Shown here: positions 8,440 to 16,629 of the stretch, one piece after another
Position numbering within the stretch: position 1 is the stretch's first letter
Layout: the number at the start of each line of letters is the position of its first letter
The notes under the pieces: generated by a model
What the model was told of the DNA's origin: nothing
Seen by the model: only the letters and a program-made list of their open reading frames with translations
The model's database searches: none
Translations under genes and position numbers: made by a program
From: Thiodiazotropha sp040793985
GTDB lineage: Bacteria; Pseudomonadota; Gammaproteobacteria; Chromatiales; Chromatiaceae
Assembly (NCBI GenBank): GCA_040793985.1
Contig: JBFNJI010000002.1
Location: 62,001-126,000 of the forward strand
DNA length: 64,000 nt
Reading direction: 5' to 3'

Positions 8440-9210
8440 ATGAAAGTACTAACATCTCTGGCAATAATATTGTTGTTAGTTGGTGCTGGATATTGGATAT
8501 TTAAAACTCAAAACAACGATATTAGAATCACTTCCGTCACGGCGCAAATGCAAAATAGCACCCGCTCATCAATAGAGGATGGAATATCTCGGTATGACCT
8601 TAAATTGGAAGAAAACGGACCAAGTAAAAACCATGAATCCTTCAATCCTGCATCAGGTTATTCTGGAGATGAAAGGCATTATACAGAGCTGGACTGGATA
8701 GCCATGGAAGAAGATGAAAATAATACTGCTACAGATATACTTCAGCAGTTACAGAGCATGTCATATGATAGTAGACCTGAAATACGGCTTGCAGTGGTCA
8801 ACGCAATCAGTGGGTATAAGCATGAAGAGGTAATATATATGCTGATAGAAGCTTTGAAAGACTCCAGTCCTGATATACGGATAGCTGCGGTAGAGTCACT
8901 CAGTCTGCTGGCAGATGAATTCATGATTGCCTATATAGAACCACTTCTTTACGATCATAATCTACAAGTTAGAATCGCCACAATATGGGCAATTGCAGAA
9001 TTTGATAACGATCAGGGTGTTTATGCGTTGGCTTCAGTACTGTCAGATAGAAATGCTGAGGTGCGTCTGAATGCCGTAGCTGCATTAGGAGAGATCAGTG
9101 GAGCAACAGCAATCTATTATTTACAAAACCTAATATATGATTCCGATATGAGAATCCAACAAAATGTAGAAGCTATCTTGAATGAGGTGGATGCTGAAGC
9201 ATGGCATTAA
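8440..9210 (+). CDS. Membrane-anchored HEAT-repeat protein
   Basis: 256 residues. One N-terminal membrane segment (about 4-20, LTSLAIILLLVGAGYWI) is followed by a linker of about 80 residues. From about residue 105 to the end are four to five HEAT/PBS-lyase-type repeats of about 31 residues with the signature VRxxAxxALxxI, for example PDIRIAAVESLSLL, LQVRIATIWAIAEF and AEVRLNAVAALGEI. Such repeats are protein-protein scaffolds. The start has AGGA upstream. It follows the secreted-protein gene in the same direction, separated by the 20-nt palindrome. Partner unknown; the orientation implies a periplasmic repeat domain. Confidence 0.8.
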   Translation: MKVLTSLAIILLLVGAGYWIFKTQNNDIRITSVTAQMQNSTRSSIEDGISRYDLKLEENGPSKNHESFNPASGYSGDERHYTELDWIAMEEDENNTATDILQQLQSMSYDSRPEIRLAVVNAISGYKHEEVIYMLIEALKDSSPDIRIAAVESLSLLADEFMIAYIEPLLYDHNLQVRIATIWAIAEFDNDQGVYALASVLSDRNAEVRLNAVAALGEISGATAIYYLQNLIYDSDMRIQQNVEAILNEVDAEAWH

Positions 9211-9648
9211 AAAAACAGAATTAACTATAAAATAATCGACACCCTGAATAGAATACTCTGCTTCGCACAAATACTCAGTAGTTTGGGGTATAAGATCAAC
9301 TGATAATTAATATAAAAACTTTTCTGACAATGCACTTATTATCCAACTTTATCAGCTCATCAATCTCTATTTCCGTACGCACCTCAAAAACTACTGCTCG
9401 GTACATGAAAGTAGCACGAACAAGCATTCGTACAGAGGTTTACCTTTAGCAAGTAGTATTTACTACATCCAAAAAAATCAGAAAGTTAAGCGGGGTGTAT
9501 ACAGTTACGGTACACACCCAACCAAAGCACCTGCATGTGGTATATTAAATGGGCAATGCCATGGATTTTAAAAGAAAGTGAGGGCCGACTATGCAGGGTT
9601 TTAGGCTTCACTAAATTTAATTTCACCACAGACCAATTCCTAACCAGG
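9211..9648. other. Non-coding stretch inside the island, one inverted repeat
   Basis: No supported gene. At 9493-9519 a near-perfect inverted repeat (GGGTGTATAC, seven-base loop, GTACACACCC) could end transcripts arriving from either side. A 69-codon open frame at 9535-9744 lies antisense to the integrase remnant and is not believed. Confidence 0.4.
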
Positions 9649-10568
9649 TTAATTTACAATATTCTCCGGTCTGATATGAGTGTATCGCTTCAGTATTATC
9701 GAACCCTTGTGTCAAGCAATTGCGCTCTCTTCAATGATAGATAGGCCTTTTTCAAAGAATCTCGATGTGGCTTTATGGCGAAGATCATGAAACCTTAGGT
9801 CTGCAATTCCAACTCTTCTACAAGTCCTTTGGAATGCCTGTGTGATGCATATACACCAGACCATGCCATATAACCGCTTAGGAAGTAATCTGAGGTCTTC
9901 AATTGTCTTTTGTGATAGAGGTATGACTCGAGGTGTTTCTGTCTTAGTAATAGGAATAGAGAGCGCCTGAGAAAGCTACTTGAGATGATTCCATTGCATG
10001 CAAGCAATTTCACCTCGCATCATACCTGTTTGAATGGCTATTATTACAATGGATTTCATCATTAGAATGCATGACATGGCATTTAGAAGTTGGAACTTTT
10101 CCTGTGTTGTTATCCTTCTATCCCTTCCATTTTCTTCCAAATGGTTCCTGTATCGAGCTTGTCGGATTGCCCTTTGGTAAATCTATACCTCAATAAATAA
10201 TCACGATATCAAGGATATGACTTAAGAGTGCTACTTCGTGCCGGACTGTAGTGGGCGACTATGTGAGGCTTTAAGTCTTGAAGTTTTAGGTAACCAAGGG
10301 TTCTTCTCAACAACTTAATTCGAGGCTTTCAGCTGCTCCACCTCGTGTGTGGGATGACCTCGGTTCGTGAACAATCGAGTATTTCTGATATCTAGGTCTT
10401 TTGGGCGATTGAACAGTCAACGAACTGGCCTCTTTCGATATCTGCTTCAATTTTCTTTACCCAGGTTAAAGCGGTCGATTTGTCGATAAATGACTGGGTG
10501 AGAGGTGGAAAGCCCTTTTGACAGATCTGGACTTGATACTTGTTGCCACGCTTGCGGATAGTAGCCAT
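9649..10568 (-). pseudogene. Tyrosine-recombinase integrase, inactivated
   Basis: Starting at ATG 10568, one frame reads MATIRKRGNKYQVQICQKGF, the arm-binding start of many island integrases, and stops at 10392-10394. The same frame continues past the stop with PRIKLLRRTLGYLKLQDLKP, the core-binding domain. Further on are box I (RGEIACMQW), the box II block DLRFHDLRHKATSRFFEKGL and, after another stop, LKRYTHIRPE with the catalytic Tyr. At least three stops and one frameshift are present. Length is close to a full integrase of about 310 residues. It begins 80 bases from the tRNA-Val 3' end, as in intact elements. Confidence 0.85.
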
Positions 10569-10647
10569 TTTGGAGCCACACTGTGCCGAGAGTGCGCCAA
10601 AGAGGATTCTTGGTGGGATAGAATTGCAGCTAAGTGCTTGAATTTAT

Positions 10648-10723
10648 TGGTGGGCGCAACAGGGATCGAACCTGTGACCTCTGCAATGTGACTGCAGCGC
10701 TCTCCCAGCTGAGCTATGCGCCC
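10648..10723 (-). tRNA. tRNA-Val, anticodon CAC
   Basis: 76 nt including an encoded CCA. The acceptor stem GGGCGCA pairs with TGCGCCC, the D stem is GCTC/GAGC, the anticodon stem CTGCA/TGCAG, and the loop GTCACAT gives anticodon CAC at positions 34-36. The T arm is ACAGG-TTCGATC-CCTGT. All stems pair fully, so this copy should be functional. Its 3' 63 bases form the right-hand repeat of the island. It lies upstream of and divergent from gltX. Confidence 0.95.
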
Positions 10724-10774
10724 TTAAACAGCGAGAGGGGCATTCTAAAGAGCTAATCGAGGTGGGTCAATTGA

Positions 10775-10845
10775 GGGCTTGCACGGCATCCCTGCCGCTT
10801 CTGCGAAAGAGATCCGTCAGGTGCCTACCAGGGTTTATGCCTGGT
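10775..10845. repeat. Dispersed intergenic repeat, copy 1 (upstream of gltX)
   Basis: The first 56 bases match 14179-14234 at 45 of 56 positions. Both copies end in a short hairpin: here ACCAGG, seven-base loop, CCTGGT (10827-10845). The two copies flank the gltX-glnS pair. This resembles a REP/MITE-like non-coding repeat and not a gene. Confidence 0.65.
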
Positions 10846-10890
10846 CTGCTAGAATCGCGGTTTTCCCAAGACCGGATTCTCTGCCCTACC

Positions 10891-12303
10891 ATGACCATCC
10901 GTACCCGATTCGCCCCCAGTCCAACCGGCTATCTACACGTGGGCGGTGCCCGCACCGCCCTCTTTTCCTGGCTCTATGCCCGCAAGCACGGCGGCAAGTT
11001 CGTGCTGCGCATCGAGGATACCGACCTGGAAAGGTCGACCATGGAGTCGGTGAATGCGATTCTCGAGGGTATGACCTGGCTCGGTCTGGAGTATGACGAA
11101 GGCCCGTTCTACCAGACCAGGCGTTTCGACCGCTACGACGAGGTGATCCAGGATCTGCTGGCCCGGGGGCTGGCCTACCGCTGCAACTGCAGTCGCGAGC
11201 GTCTCGAGCAGCTCCGTGAGGAGGCGATGAAGAACAAGCGGAAACCCCGCTACGACGGTCACTGCAGGGAGCGGGAGGTGAGTGCGGGTGAGCCTCATGT
11301 GATCCGGTTCCGCAACCCGCAAAGTGGAATCGTGGTGGTGGATGACCTGATCCGTGACCGGGTCATCTTCAACAACGAGGAGCTGGATGATCTGATCATA
11401 CGTCGTACCGACGGTTCCCCCACCTACAACCTTACCGTGGTGGTGGATGATCTCGATATGCGGATCACCCATGTCATCCGTGGCGACGATCACCTCAACA
11501 ATACGCCGAGACAGGTCAATATTCTGCAGGCCCTCGGGGCGAGACCGCCCAAGTACGGTCACGTACCGATGATCCTCGGCGACGACGGTTCCAGGTTGTC
11601 GAAACGCCATGGCGCGGTGAGTGTGATGCAGTACCGGGAGGCAGGCTTTCTCCCCGAGGCACTGCTCAACTACCTGGTGCGCCTGGGCTGGTCGCATGGC
11701 GACCAGGAGATCTTCAGCGTCGACGAGATGATCGAACTGTTCGATATCGATGCGGTGAACAAAGCGGCATCCAGCTTCAATACCGACAAGCTTCTGTGGT
11801 TGAATCAACACTATATCAAGCAGGCGGATCCGAAACGGATTGCCCATTTGCTGAGTCCCCATATGGGTGACCTGGATATCGATCCCTCCCAGGGACCCGA
11901 TCTGGTGGCTGTGGCCGAGGCCCACCAGGAGCGCGCCAATACCCTGGTCGAGATGGCGGAGATGAGTCTCTTCTGCTACCGCGATTTCGAGGACTTCGAA
12001 GAGAAAGCAGCGAAGAAACACCTGCGCCCCGCCGCCAGGGAGCCACTGCGGCGGATACGTGATGAATTGGCCAGCCTGGGTGACTGGACGGCCGGCACCT
12101 TGCATGACGCGGTGGATAAGGTCGCGCTGGAGCTGGATGTGAAGATGGGCAAGGTGGCGCAGCCGCTGCGCGTGGCCCTGGTGGGACGTGCCGCTTCACC
12201 GGGGATCGATGTAACCCTGTTCCTGGTGGGCAAAGCAGCCAGCCTGCGGCGTATCGACAAAGCCCTTGAATTTATCGATCAACGTGAAGCCAGCGCCGGC
12301 TGA
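10891..12303 (+). CDS. gltX: Glutamate--tRNA ligase
   Basis: Class I synthetase that charges tRNA-Glu in the cytoplasm. From ATG 10891 it has 470 residues, the usual bacterial length. The HIGH-type motif is PSPTGYLHVGGA (10-20) and the KMSKS-type motif is SRLSKRHG (about 234-241). Cys98, Cys100 and Cys125 match the zinc site of the E. coli enzyme. The open frame extends upstream to 10762, but those 43 residues have no counterpart in the family and run through the dispersed repeat. glnS follows 29 bases later in the same direction. Confidence 0.97.
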   Translation: MTIRTRFAPSPTGYLHVGGARTALFSWLYARKHGGKFVLRIEDTDLERSTMESVNAILEGMTWLGLEYDEGPFYQTRRFDRYDEVIQDLLARGLAYRCNCSRERLEQLREEAMKNKRKPRYDGHCREREVSAGEPHVIRFRNPQSGIVVVDDLIRDRVIFNNEELDDLIIRRTDGSPTYNLTVVVDDLDMRITHVIRGDDHLNNTPRQVNILQALGARPPKYGHVPMILGDDGSRLSKRHGAVSVMQYREAGFLPEALLNYLVRLGWSHGDQEIFSVDEMIELFDIDAVNKAASSFNTDKLLWLNQHYIKQADPKRIAHLLSPHMGDLDIDPSQGPDLVAVAEAHQERANTLVEMAEMSLFCYRDFEDFEEKAAKKHLRPAAREPLRRIRDELASLGDWTAGTLHDAVDKVALELDVKMGKVAQPLRVALVGRAASPGIDVTLFLVGKAASLRRIDKALEFIDQREASAG

Positions 12304-12332
12304 TCACATAGCTGAGTCAAGAAACAGACACC

Positions 12333-14027
12333 ATGAGCAATACGCAAAACAGCACGCCGACCAATTTCATTCGCCAGATCATCGATCAGGATCGGCAGAC
12401 GGGTAAACACGATGGTCGGGTGCATACCCGATTTCCCCCGGAGCCCAACGGTTATCTCCATATCGGCCATGCGAAGTCGATCGTGCTTAATTTCGGTATC
12501 GCCGAGGATTACAGCGGACTTTGCAATCTGCGCTTCGACGACACCAACCCCCACAAGGAGAACATCGAGTTCGTCGAAAGCATCCAGGAGGATGTGCATT
12601 GGCTCGGTTACGACTGGGACGATCGCCTCTTCTATGCCTCCGACTATTTTCAAGCGCTCTACGACTTTGCAGTTGAGCTGATCGAGAATGGCAAGGCCTT
12701 TGTCTGCGATCTCGACGGCGAGGAGATGCGTGCCTATCGCGGCACCCTTACCGAGCCGGGTCGGGAGAGCCCTTATCGTTCGCGCTCCGTGGAGGAGAAC
12801 CTGGATCTGTTCCGACGCATGAAGGCCGGCGATTTCGAAGATGGGGCAAGGGTGCTGCGGGCCAAGATCGACATGGCGTCACCGAACATGAACATGCGCG
12901 ATCCGACCCTCTATCGTATCCGCCACGGGGTGATCCATCACCAGACCGGCGAGGCCTGGTGTATCTATCCGATGTACGATTATACCCATCCGATCTCTGA
13001 TGCCCTGGAGGGGATCACCCACTCCCTCTGCACCCTGGAGTTCGAGGATCATCGACCGCTTTACGAGTGGGTGCTCGCTAATATCTCCATACCCGACCAT
13101 CCACAGCAGATCGAGTTCTCCAGACTCAACCTGGCGTACACGGTGGTCAGCAAGCGCAAGCTCACCCAGCTGGTTGAGGAGGGATACGTGGAGGGCTGGG
13201 ACGATCCACGTATGCCGACCCTCGCCGGGATGCGCCGCCGCGGCTACAGTGCTGCATCGATCCGCGAATTCTGTCAGCGCATCGGTGTCACCAAGGCGGA
13301 TGGCCTGGTGGAGATGGGGATGCTGGAAAACTGTATCCGCGAGGATCTCGATACCCACGCGCCGAGACGCATGGCGGTGATGCATCCGTTGAAGGTGGTG
13401 ATCGACAACTACCCGCAGGAGAAGAGCGAAAGCCTGATCGCACCCAACCATCCCAAGGATGAGTCGATGGGGAGCAGGGAGATTGAGTTCTGCCGCGAGA
13501 TCTACATCGATCGGGCCGATTTTCGCGAGCAGGCGAATAAGAAGTACAAGCGCCTGGTGAGTGGTGGCGAGGTGCGTCTGCGCAACGCCTATGTCATCAA
13601 ATGTGAAGAGGTGGTGAAAAACAATCAGGGCGAGATAATTGAGTTGCGTTGCAGTTATGATCCTGAAACCCTTGGGAAAAATCCGCAAGGCCGCAAGGTC
13701 AGAGGGGTCGTCCACTGGGTATCCGCGCGGCATGGGGTGAAGGGGGAGGTGCGGCTCTACGACCGTCTCTTCAGCAAGGCGGACCCGGACAGGGTCGAGG
13801 AGGGGGGGCGCTTTACCGACAATCTCAATCCCGACTCCCTGCGTACCCTTACCGACTGCTACTTCGAGCCGGCCTTGGCTTCGGCGCAGGCGGGGGAGCA
13901 GTATCAGTTCGAACGCGAGGGCTACTTCATCCTTGACAGTCGCGAGGCGGCCAGGGACGAGCCGGTCTTCAACCGCATCATTACCCTGCGTGACTCCTGG
14001 GCCAAGATCGACAAGCCCGGGGGGTGA
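12333..14027 (+). CDS. glnS: Glutamine--tRNA ligase
   Basis: 564 residues, close to the 554 of E. coli GlnRS. It charges tRNA-Gln. FPPEPNGYLHIGHAKS (about 34-49) is the HIGH region and VVSKRKL (about 270-276) the KMSKS-type loop. The C-terminal half holds the two beta-barrel anticodon-binding domains. Its presence means this organism charges glutamine directly, in line with a gammaproteobacterium. It is adjacent to gltX, its evolutionary parent family, and is probably co-transcribed with it. Confidence 0.97.
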   Translation: MSNTQNSTPTNFIRQIIDQDRQTGKHDGRVHTRFPPEPNGYLHIGHAKSIVLNFGIAEDYSGLCNLRFDDTNPHKENIEFVESIQEDVHWLGYDWDDRLFYASDYFQALYDFAVELIENGKAFVCDLDGEEMRAYRGTLTEPGRESPYRSRSVEENLDLFRRMKAGDFEDGARVLRAKIDMASPNMNMRDPTLYRIRHGVIHHQTGEAWCIYPMYDYTHPISDALEGITHSLCTLEFEDHRPLYEWVLANISIPDHPQQIEFSRLNLAYTVVSKRKLTQLVEEGYVEGWDDPRMPTLAGMRRRGYSAASIREFCQRIGVTKADGLVEMGMLENCIREDLDTHAPRRMAVMHPLKVVIDNYPQEKSESLIAPNHPKDESMGSREIEFCREIYIDRADFREQANKKYKRLVSGGEVRLRNAYVIKCEEVVKNNQGEIIELRCSYDPETLGKNPQGRKVRGVVHWVSARHGVKGEVRLYDRLFSKADPDRVEEGGRFTDNLNPDSLRTLTDCYFEPALASAQAGEQYQFEREGYFILDSREAARDEPVFNRIITLRDSWAKIDKPGG

Positions 14028-14178
14028 ATCGAATACTGTTCGCTTATAGATGCAAATAGTAGGAAGAAAACCATAAAGACTGGCTTGGGTCAGTCCAGAA
14101 GAAACGAGTACTTTTTAAACCCCGGCAGCAGACGCTCATCTCTCTTCCGCGCTCCGACAGCACTCCCCTGTGCCGACG
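14028..14178. other. Spacer after glnS
   Basis: No gene seen. A short imperfect stem (GACTGG...TCAGTC near 14079-14096) lies shortly after the glnS stop, without a convincing T-run. Confidence 0.3.
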
Positions 14179-14247
14179 GGGCTTGCGCGGCACCCCAGCC
14201 GCTGTTGCGAAAGACAGCCATCAGGCGCGTGCCAGCTGCCACCTGGT
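14179..14247. repeat. Dispersed intergenic repeat, copy 2 (downstream of glnS)
   Basis: 45 of the first 56 positions match 10775-10830. It ends with a weaker hairpin (CCAG...CTGG, 14232-14246) at the place of the copy 1 hairpin. A 60-codon open frame beginning at 14262 runs into the tRNA-Ala gene and is not believed. Confidence 0.6.
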
Positions 14248-14400
14248 TTGTAATCTATTGAATGTCGTTGTTTATTGGTGGTTATTACGGTCACTTAACG
14301 GCTATATTTCCTTTATGCTCGTTAATCTTTAAGTCGCAGAGAAGCGGGAAAAAAAGCAGTGGACAAAAGTGTCATAATCCCCTAATATTCGCGGCTTTCC

Positions 14401-14476
14401 GGGGCCATAGCTCAGCTGGGAGAGCGCAACACTGGCAGTGTTGAGGTCGGCGGTTCGATCCCGCCTGGCTCCACCA
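14401..14476 (+). tRNA. tRNA-Ala, anticodon GGC
   Basis: 76 nt with encoded CCA. The acceptor stem is GGGGCCA/TGGCTCC with one G-T pair, the D stem GCTC/GAGC, the anticodon stem CAACA/TGTTG, the loop CTGGCAG with anticodon GGC, and the T arm GGCGG-TTCGATC-CCGCC. It reads in the same direction as cvpA, which starts 100 bases downstream. Confidence 0.95.
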
Positions 14477-14576
14477 ATTTCTTGCACAGCAGGTCCAGAT
14501 TCAATCGGCCTAGAGTATCCACACCCTCTATGTCCAAGAAGCTCCCCTCAAGGCGATCAAACAGCAGGCAAACGAC

Positions 14577-15065
14577 ATGCTCTGGGTCGACATACTGATC
14601 ATCGCCATCCTTGCGCTCTCGGCACTCATCAGCTTGATTCGCGGTTTTGTGCAGGAAGCCGTCTCCCTTGCTACCTGGATCGCGGCCTTCACTCTCGCCT
14701 GGTTTTTCTTCCGCCCGCTGGCGGTGGAGTTGGAGCCGTGGATCGATGTCCAGTCGATCCGCCTGGGTGTCGCCTATGGCATCATATTGATAGTGGTGCT
14801 GATCCTGGGAGCGCTGGTCAACCATTTCATGAAGGTTCTGGTCGATACCACGGGATTGAGTGGTACCGACCGCCTGATCGGTATGTTTTTTGGCGTCGCC
14901 CGGGGCGCGGTCGTGGTGGCAGTTCTCGTCCTGCTGGCAGGCTTAACCCCCTTCCCGAACGACAACTGGTGGCAAATGTCGCAACTGATTCCCTATTTTC
15001 AGGATATGGCCCTCTGGCTAAAGGGCTTCCTGCCTGAGGATATTGCTGCGAATTTCCACTACTGA
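14577..15065 (+). CDS. cvpA: CvpA-family inner-membrane protein
   Basis: 162 residues with four hydrophobic segments (about 2-22, 28-48, 63-85 and 100-122), the CvpA layout. The first starts MLWVDILIIAILALSALISL; IRGFVQEAVSL follows, as in E. coli CvpA. In E. coli the gene is needed for colicin V export and for bile-salt resistance; its molecular role is not settled. It lies 16 bases upstream of purF, the same order as in E. coli and relatives, so the two form an operon. Confidence 0.93.
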   Translation: MLWVDILIIAILALSALISLIRGFVQEAVSLATWIAAFTLAWFFFRPLAVELEPWIDVQSIRLGVAYGIILIVVLILGALVNHFMKVLVDTTGLSGTDRLIGMFFGVARGAVVVAVLVLLAGLTPFPNDNWWQMSQLIPYFQDMALWLKGFLPEDIAANFHY

Positions 15066-15081
15066 TGCGGAGAATTGAGGC

Positions 15082-16596
15082 ATGTGCGGTATTGTAGGCA
15101 TAGTGGGTAAGACCCCGGTAAACCAGTCACTCTACGATGCGCTTCTGGTGTTGCAGCACCGCGGACAGGACGCGGCCGGTATCGTCACCTGTGAAAAGGG
15201 TAAACTCTACCTGCGCAAGGCCAACGGTCTTGCCAGGGATGTCTTTCACACCCGTCACATGTTGCGTTTGAAAGGAAATATGGGGATAGGTCATGCCCGC
15301 TACCCCACTGCGGGTTGCGCCTCATCCGCTGAGGCTCAGCCCTTCTATGTCAACTCACCCTACGGCATTACCCTGGCGCACAACGGTAACCTGACCAATA
15401 CCGAAGAGCTGACCCGTGACCTCTTCGTCGAGGATCTGCGTCATATCAACACATCATCCGATTCCGAGATTCTGCTCAACGTCTTCGCCCACGAACTGCA
15501 GATGCAGAACAAACTGCGTATCGCCCCTGAGGATATTTTCAAGGCGGTTGCCGGCGTGCATCGCCGCTGTCGCGGTGCCTATGCGGCGGTTGCCATGATA
15601 CCCGGGGTGGGTCTGCTGGGTTTTCGCGATCCTTACGCCATTCGCCCCATTGTCTACGGCAAGAGAGAGACCGATCAGGGTACCGAATATATGATCGCTT
15701 CGGAGAGCGTGGCCCTCGACACCCTGGGATTCGAGCGGGTGCGGGATCTGGAGCCCGGAGAGGCGATCTTTATCAGTAAGAAGGGTGAGTTCCACTCCCA
15801 GATGTGCGCCGCCCACACCCACAAGTCTCCCTGTATCTTCGAATTTGTCTATTTCGCCCGCCCGGATTCGATAATCGACAATGTATTTGTCCACAAGGCG
15901 CGTTCCCGGATGGGGGAAAAACTGGCGAAAAAGATCCTGCGGGAGTGGTCGGATCACGATATCGATGTGGTGATTCCGATTCCGGACACCAGCCGCACCG
16001 CGGCGCTGACCCTGGCCAACGAGCTGGGTCTGCGCTACACGGAAGGTTTCATAAAGAACCGCTATATCGGTCGCACCTTCATCATGCCCGGACAGACCGT
16101 GCGCAAGAAATCCGTACGGCAGAAACTGAATGCCATCGATCTGGAGTTCAAGGGCAAGAATGTCCTGCTGGTGGATGACTCCGTGGTAAGAGGCACGACC
16201 TCACAACAGATCGTGCAGATGGCGAGGGAGTCTGGTGCCAAAAAGGTCTATTTTGCCTCGGCCGCTCCCCCGGTGATCTATCCCAACGTCTACGGTATCG
16301 ATATGCCCGCTGCCAGCGAACTGGTCGCACACAACAGAAGTGTGGAGGAGGTCAAGGAGATCATCGGTGCGGACCGAATGATCTATCAGGATATCGAGGA
16401 TCTGATCGATGCGGTGCAGAAAAAAGGCAAGACCGATATCGAGCGCTTCGATACCAGCGTCTTTAACGGCGATTATGTTACCGGCGATGTCAGTGATACC
16501 TATCTTGAGCAGCTTGAACTGATACGCAATGACGGTGCCAAGAAAAACAGCGATTCGACGGAAAAGAGTATCCTCGACCTGCACAATGACGCTTAA
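15082..16596 (+). CDS. purF: Amidophosphoribosyltransferase
   Basis: First committed enzyme of purine synthesis: PRPP + glutamine to phosphoribosylamine. 504 residues, as in E. coli. Cys2 after the removed Met (MCGIVGIVG) is the glutaminase nucleophile of the class II amidotransferase half (about 1-235). The phosphoribosyltransferase half holds the PRPP motif VLLVDDSVVRGTTS (about 362-375). It ends at a bidirectional terminator shared with the convergent dioxygenase gene. Confidence 0.97.
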   Translation: MCGIVGIVGKTPVNQSLYDALLVLQHRGQDAAGIVTCEKGKLYLRKANGLARDVFHTRHMLRLKGNMGIGHARYPTAGCASSAEAQPFYVNSPYGITLAHNGNLTNTEELTRDLFVEDLRHINTSSDSEILLNVFAHELQMQNKLRIAPEDIFKAVAGVHRRCRGAYAAVAMIPGVGLLGFRDPYAIRPIVYGKRETDQGTEYMIASESVALDTLGFERVRDLEPGEAIFISKKGEFHSQMCAAHTHKSPCIFEFVYFARPDSIIDNVFVHKARSRMGEKLAKKILREWSDHDIDVVIPIPDTSRTAALTLANELGLRYTEGFIKNRYIGRTFIMPGQTVRKKSVRQKLNAIDLEFKGKNVLLVDDSVVRGTTSQQIVQMARESGAKKVYFASAAPPVIYPNVYGIDMPAASELVAHNRSVEEVKEIIGADRMIYQDIEDLIDAVQKKGKTDIERFDTSVFNGDYVTGDVSDTYLEQLELIRNDGAKKNSDSTEKSILDLHNDA

Positions 16597-16599
16597 TCC

Positions 16600-16624
16600 A
16601 AAAGCGGTCGTTGCCGGCCGTTTT
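16600..16624. terminator. Bidirectional terminator between purF and the dioxygenase gene
   Basis: AAAA-GCGG, a loop of about ten bases, then CCG-TTTT: a stem with an A-run on one side and a T-run on the other, so it can act on both strands. It lies just after the purF stop and just before the stop of the convergent gene at 16630. Confidence 0.6.
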
Positions 16625-16629
16625 GATGA

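Larger units (their letters stand above)
2477..10710. mobile_element. Decayed integrative element (genomic island) in tRNA-Val(CAC)
   Basis: Bounded by the 63-bp direct repeat of the tRNA-Val 3' end (2477-2539 and 10648-10710). The interior is clearly richer in A+T than the housekeeping genes on either side. Next to the intact tRNA lies a tyrosine integrase pseudogene reading away from the tRNA, as expected for such elements; near the other end lies a primase-polymerase pseudogene. Both mobility genes carry stops and frameshifts, so the element is probably fixed. Intact cargo: response regulator, histidine kinase, outer-membrane beta-barrel, PepSY protein, secreted protein and HEAT-repeat protein. 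An alternative is two successive insertions, one of which brought the regulator genes. Confidence 0.8.

Noticed and set aside
9535..10013. Small open frames on both strands in the integrase region
   Set aside because: They are out of frame with the integrase remnant, which explains the stretch better.
10933..12105. 390-codon open frame antisense to gltX
   Set aside because: Shadow of a GC-rich gene: gltX in the other strand has all catalytic motifs, and the antisense product shows no domain.
12879..13733. 284-codon open frame antisense to glnS
   Set aside because: Lies wholly inside glnS and is rich in His/Leu as expected for an antisense shadow.
14262..14444. 60-codon open frame running into tRNA-Ala
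   Set aside because: It overlaps the tRNA gene and has no ribosome site or family features.
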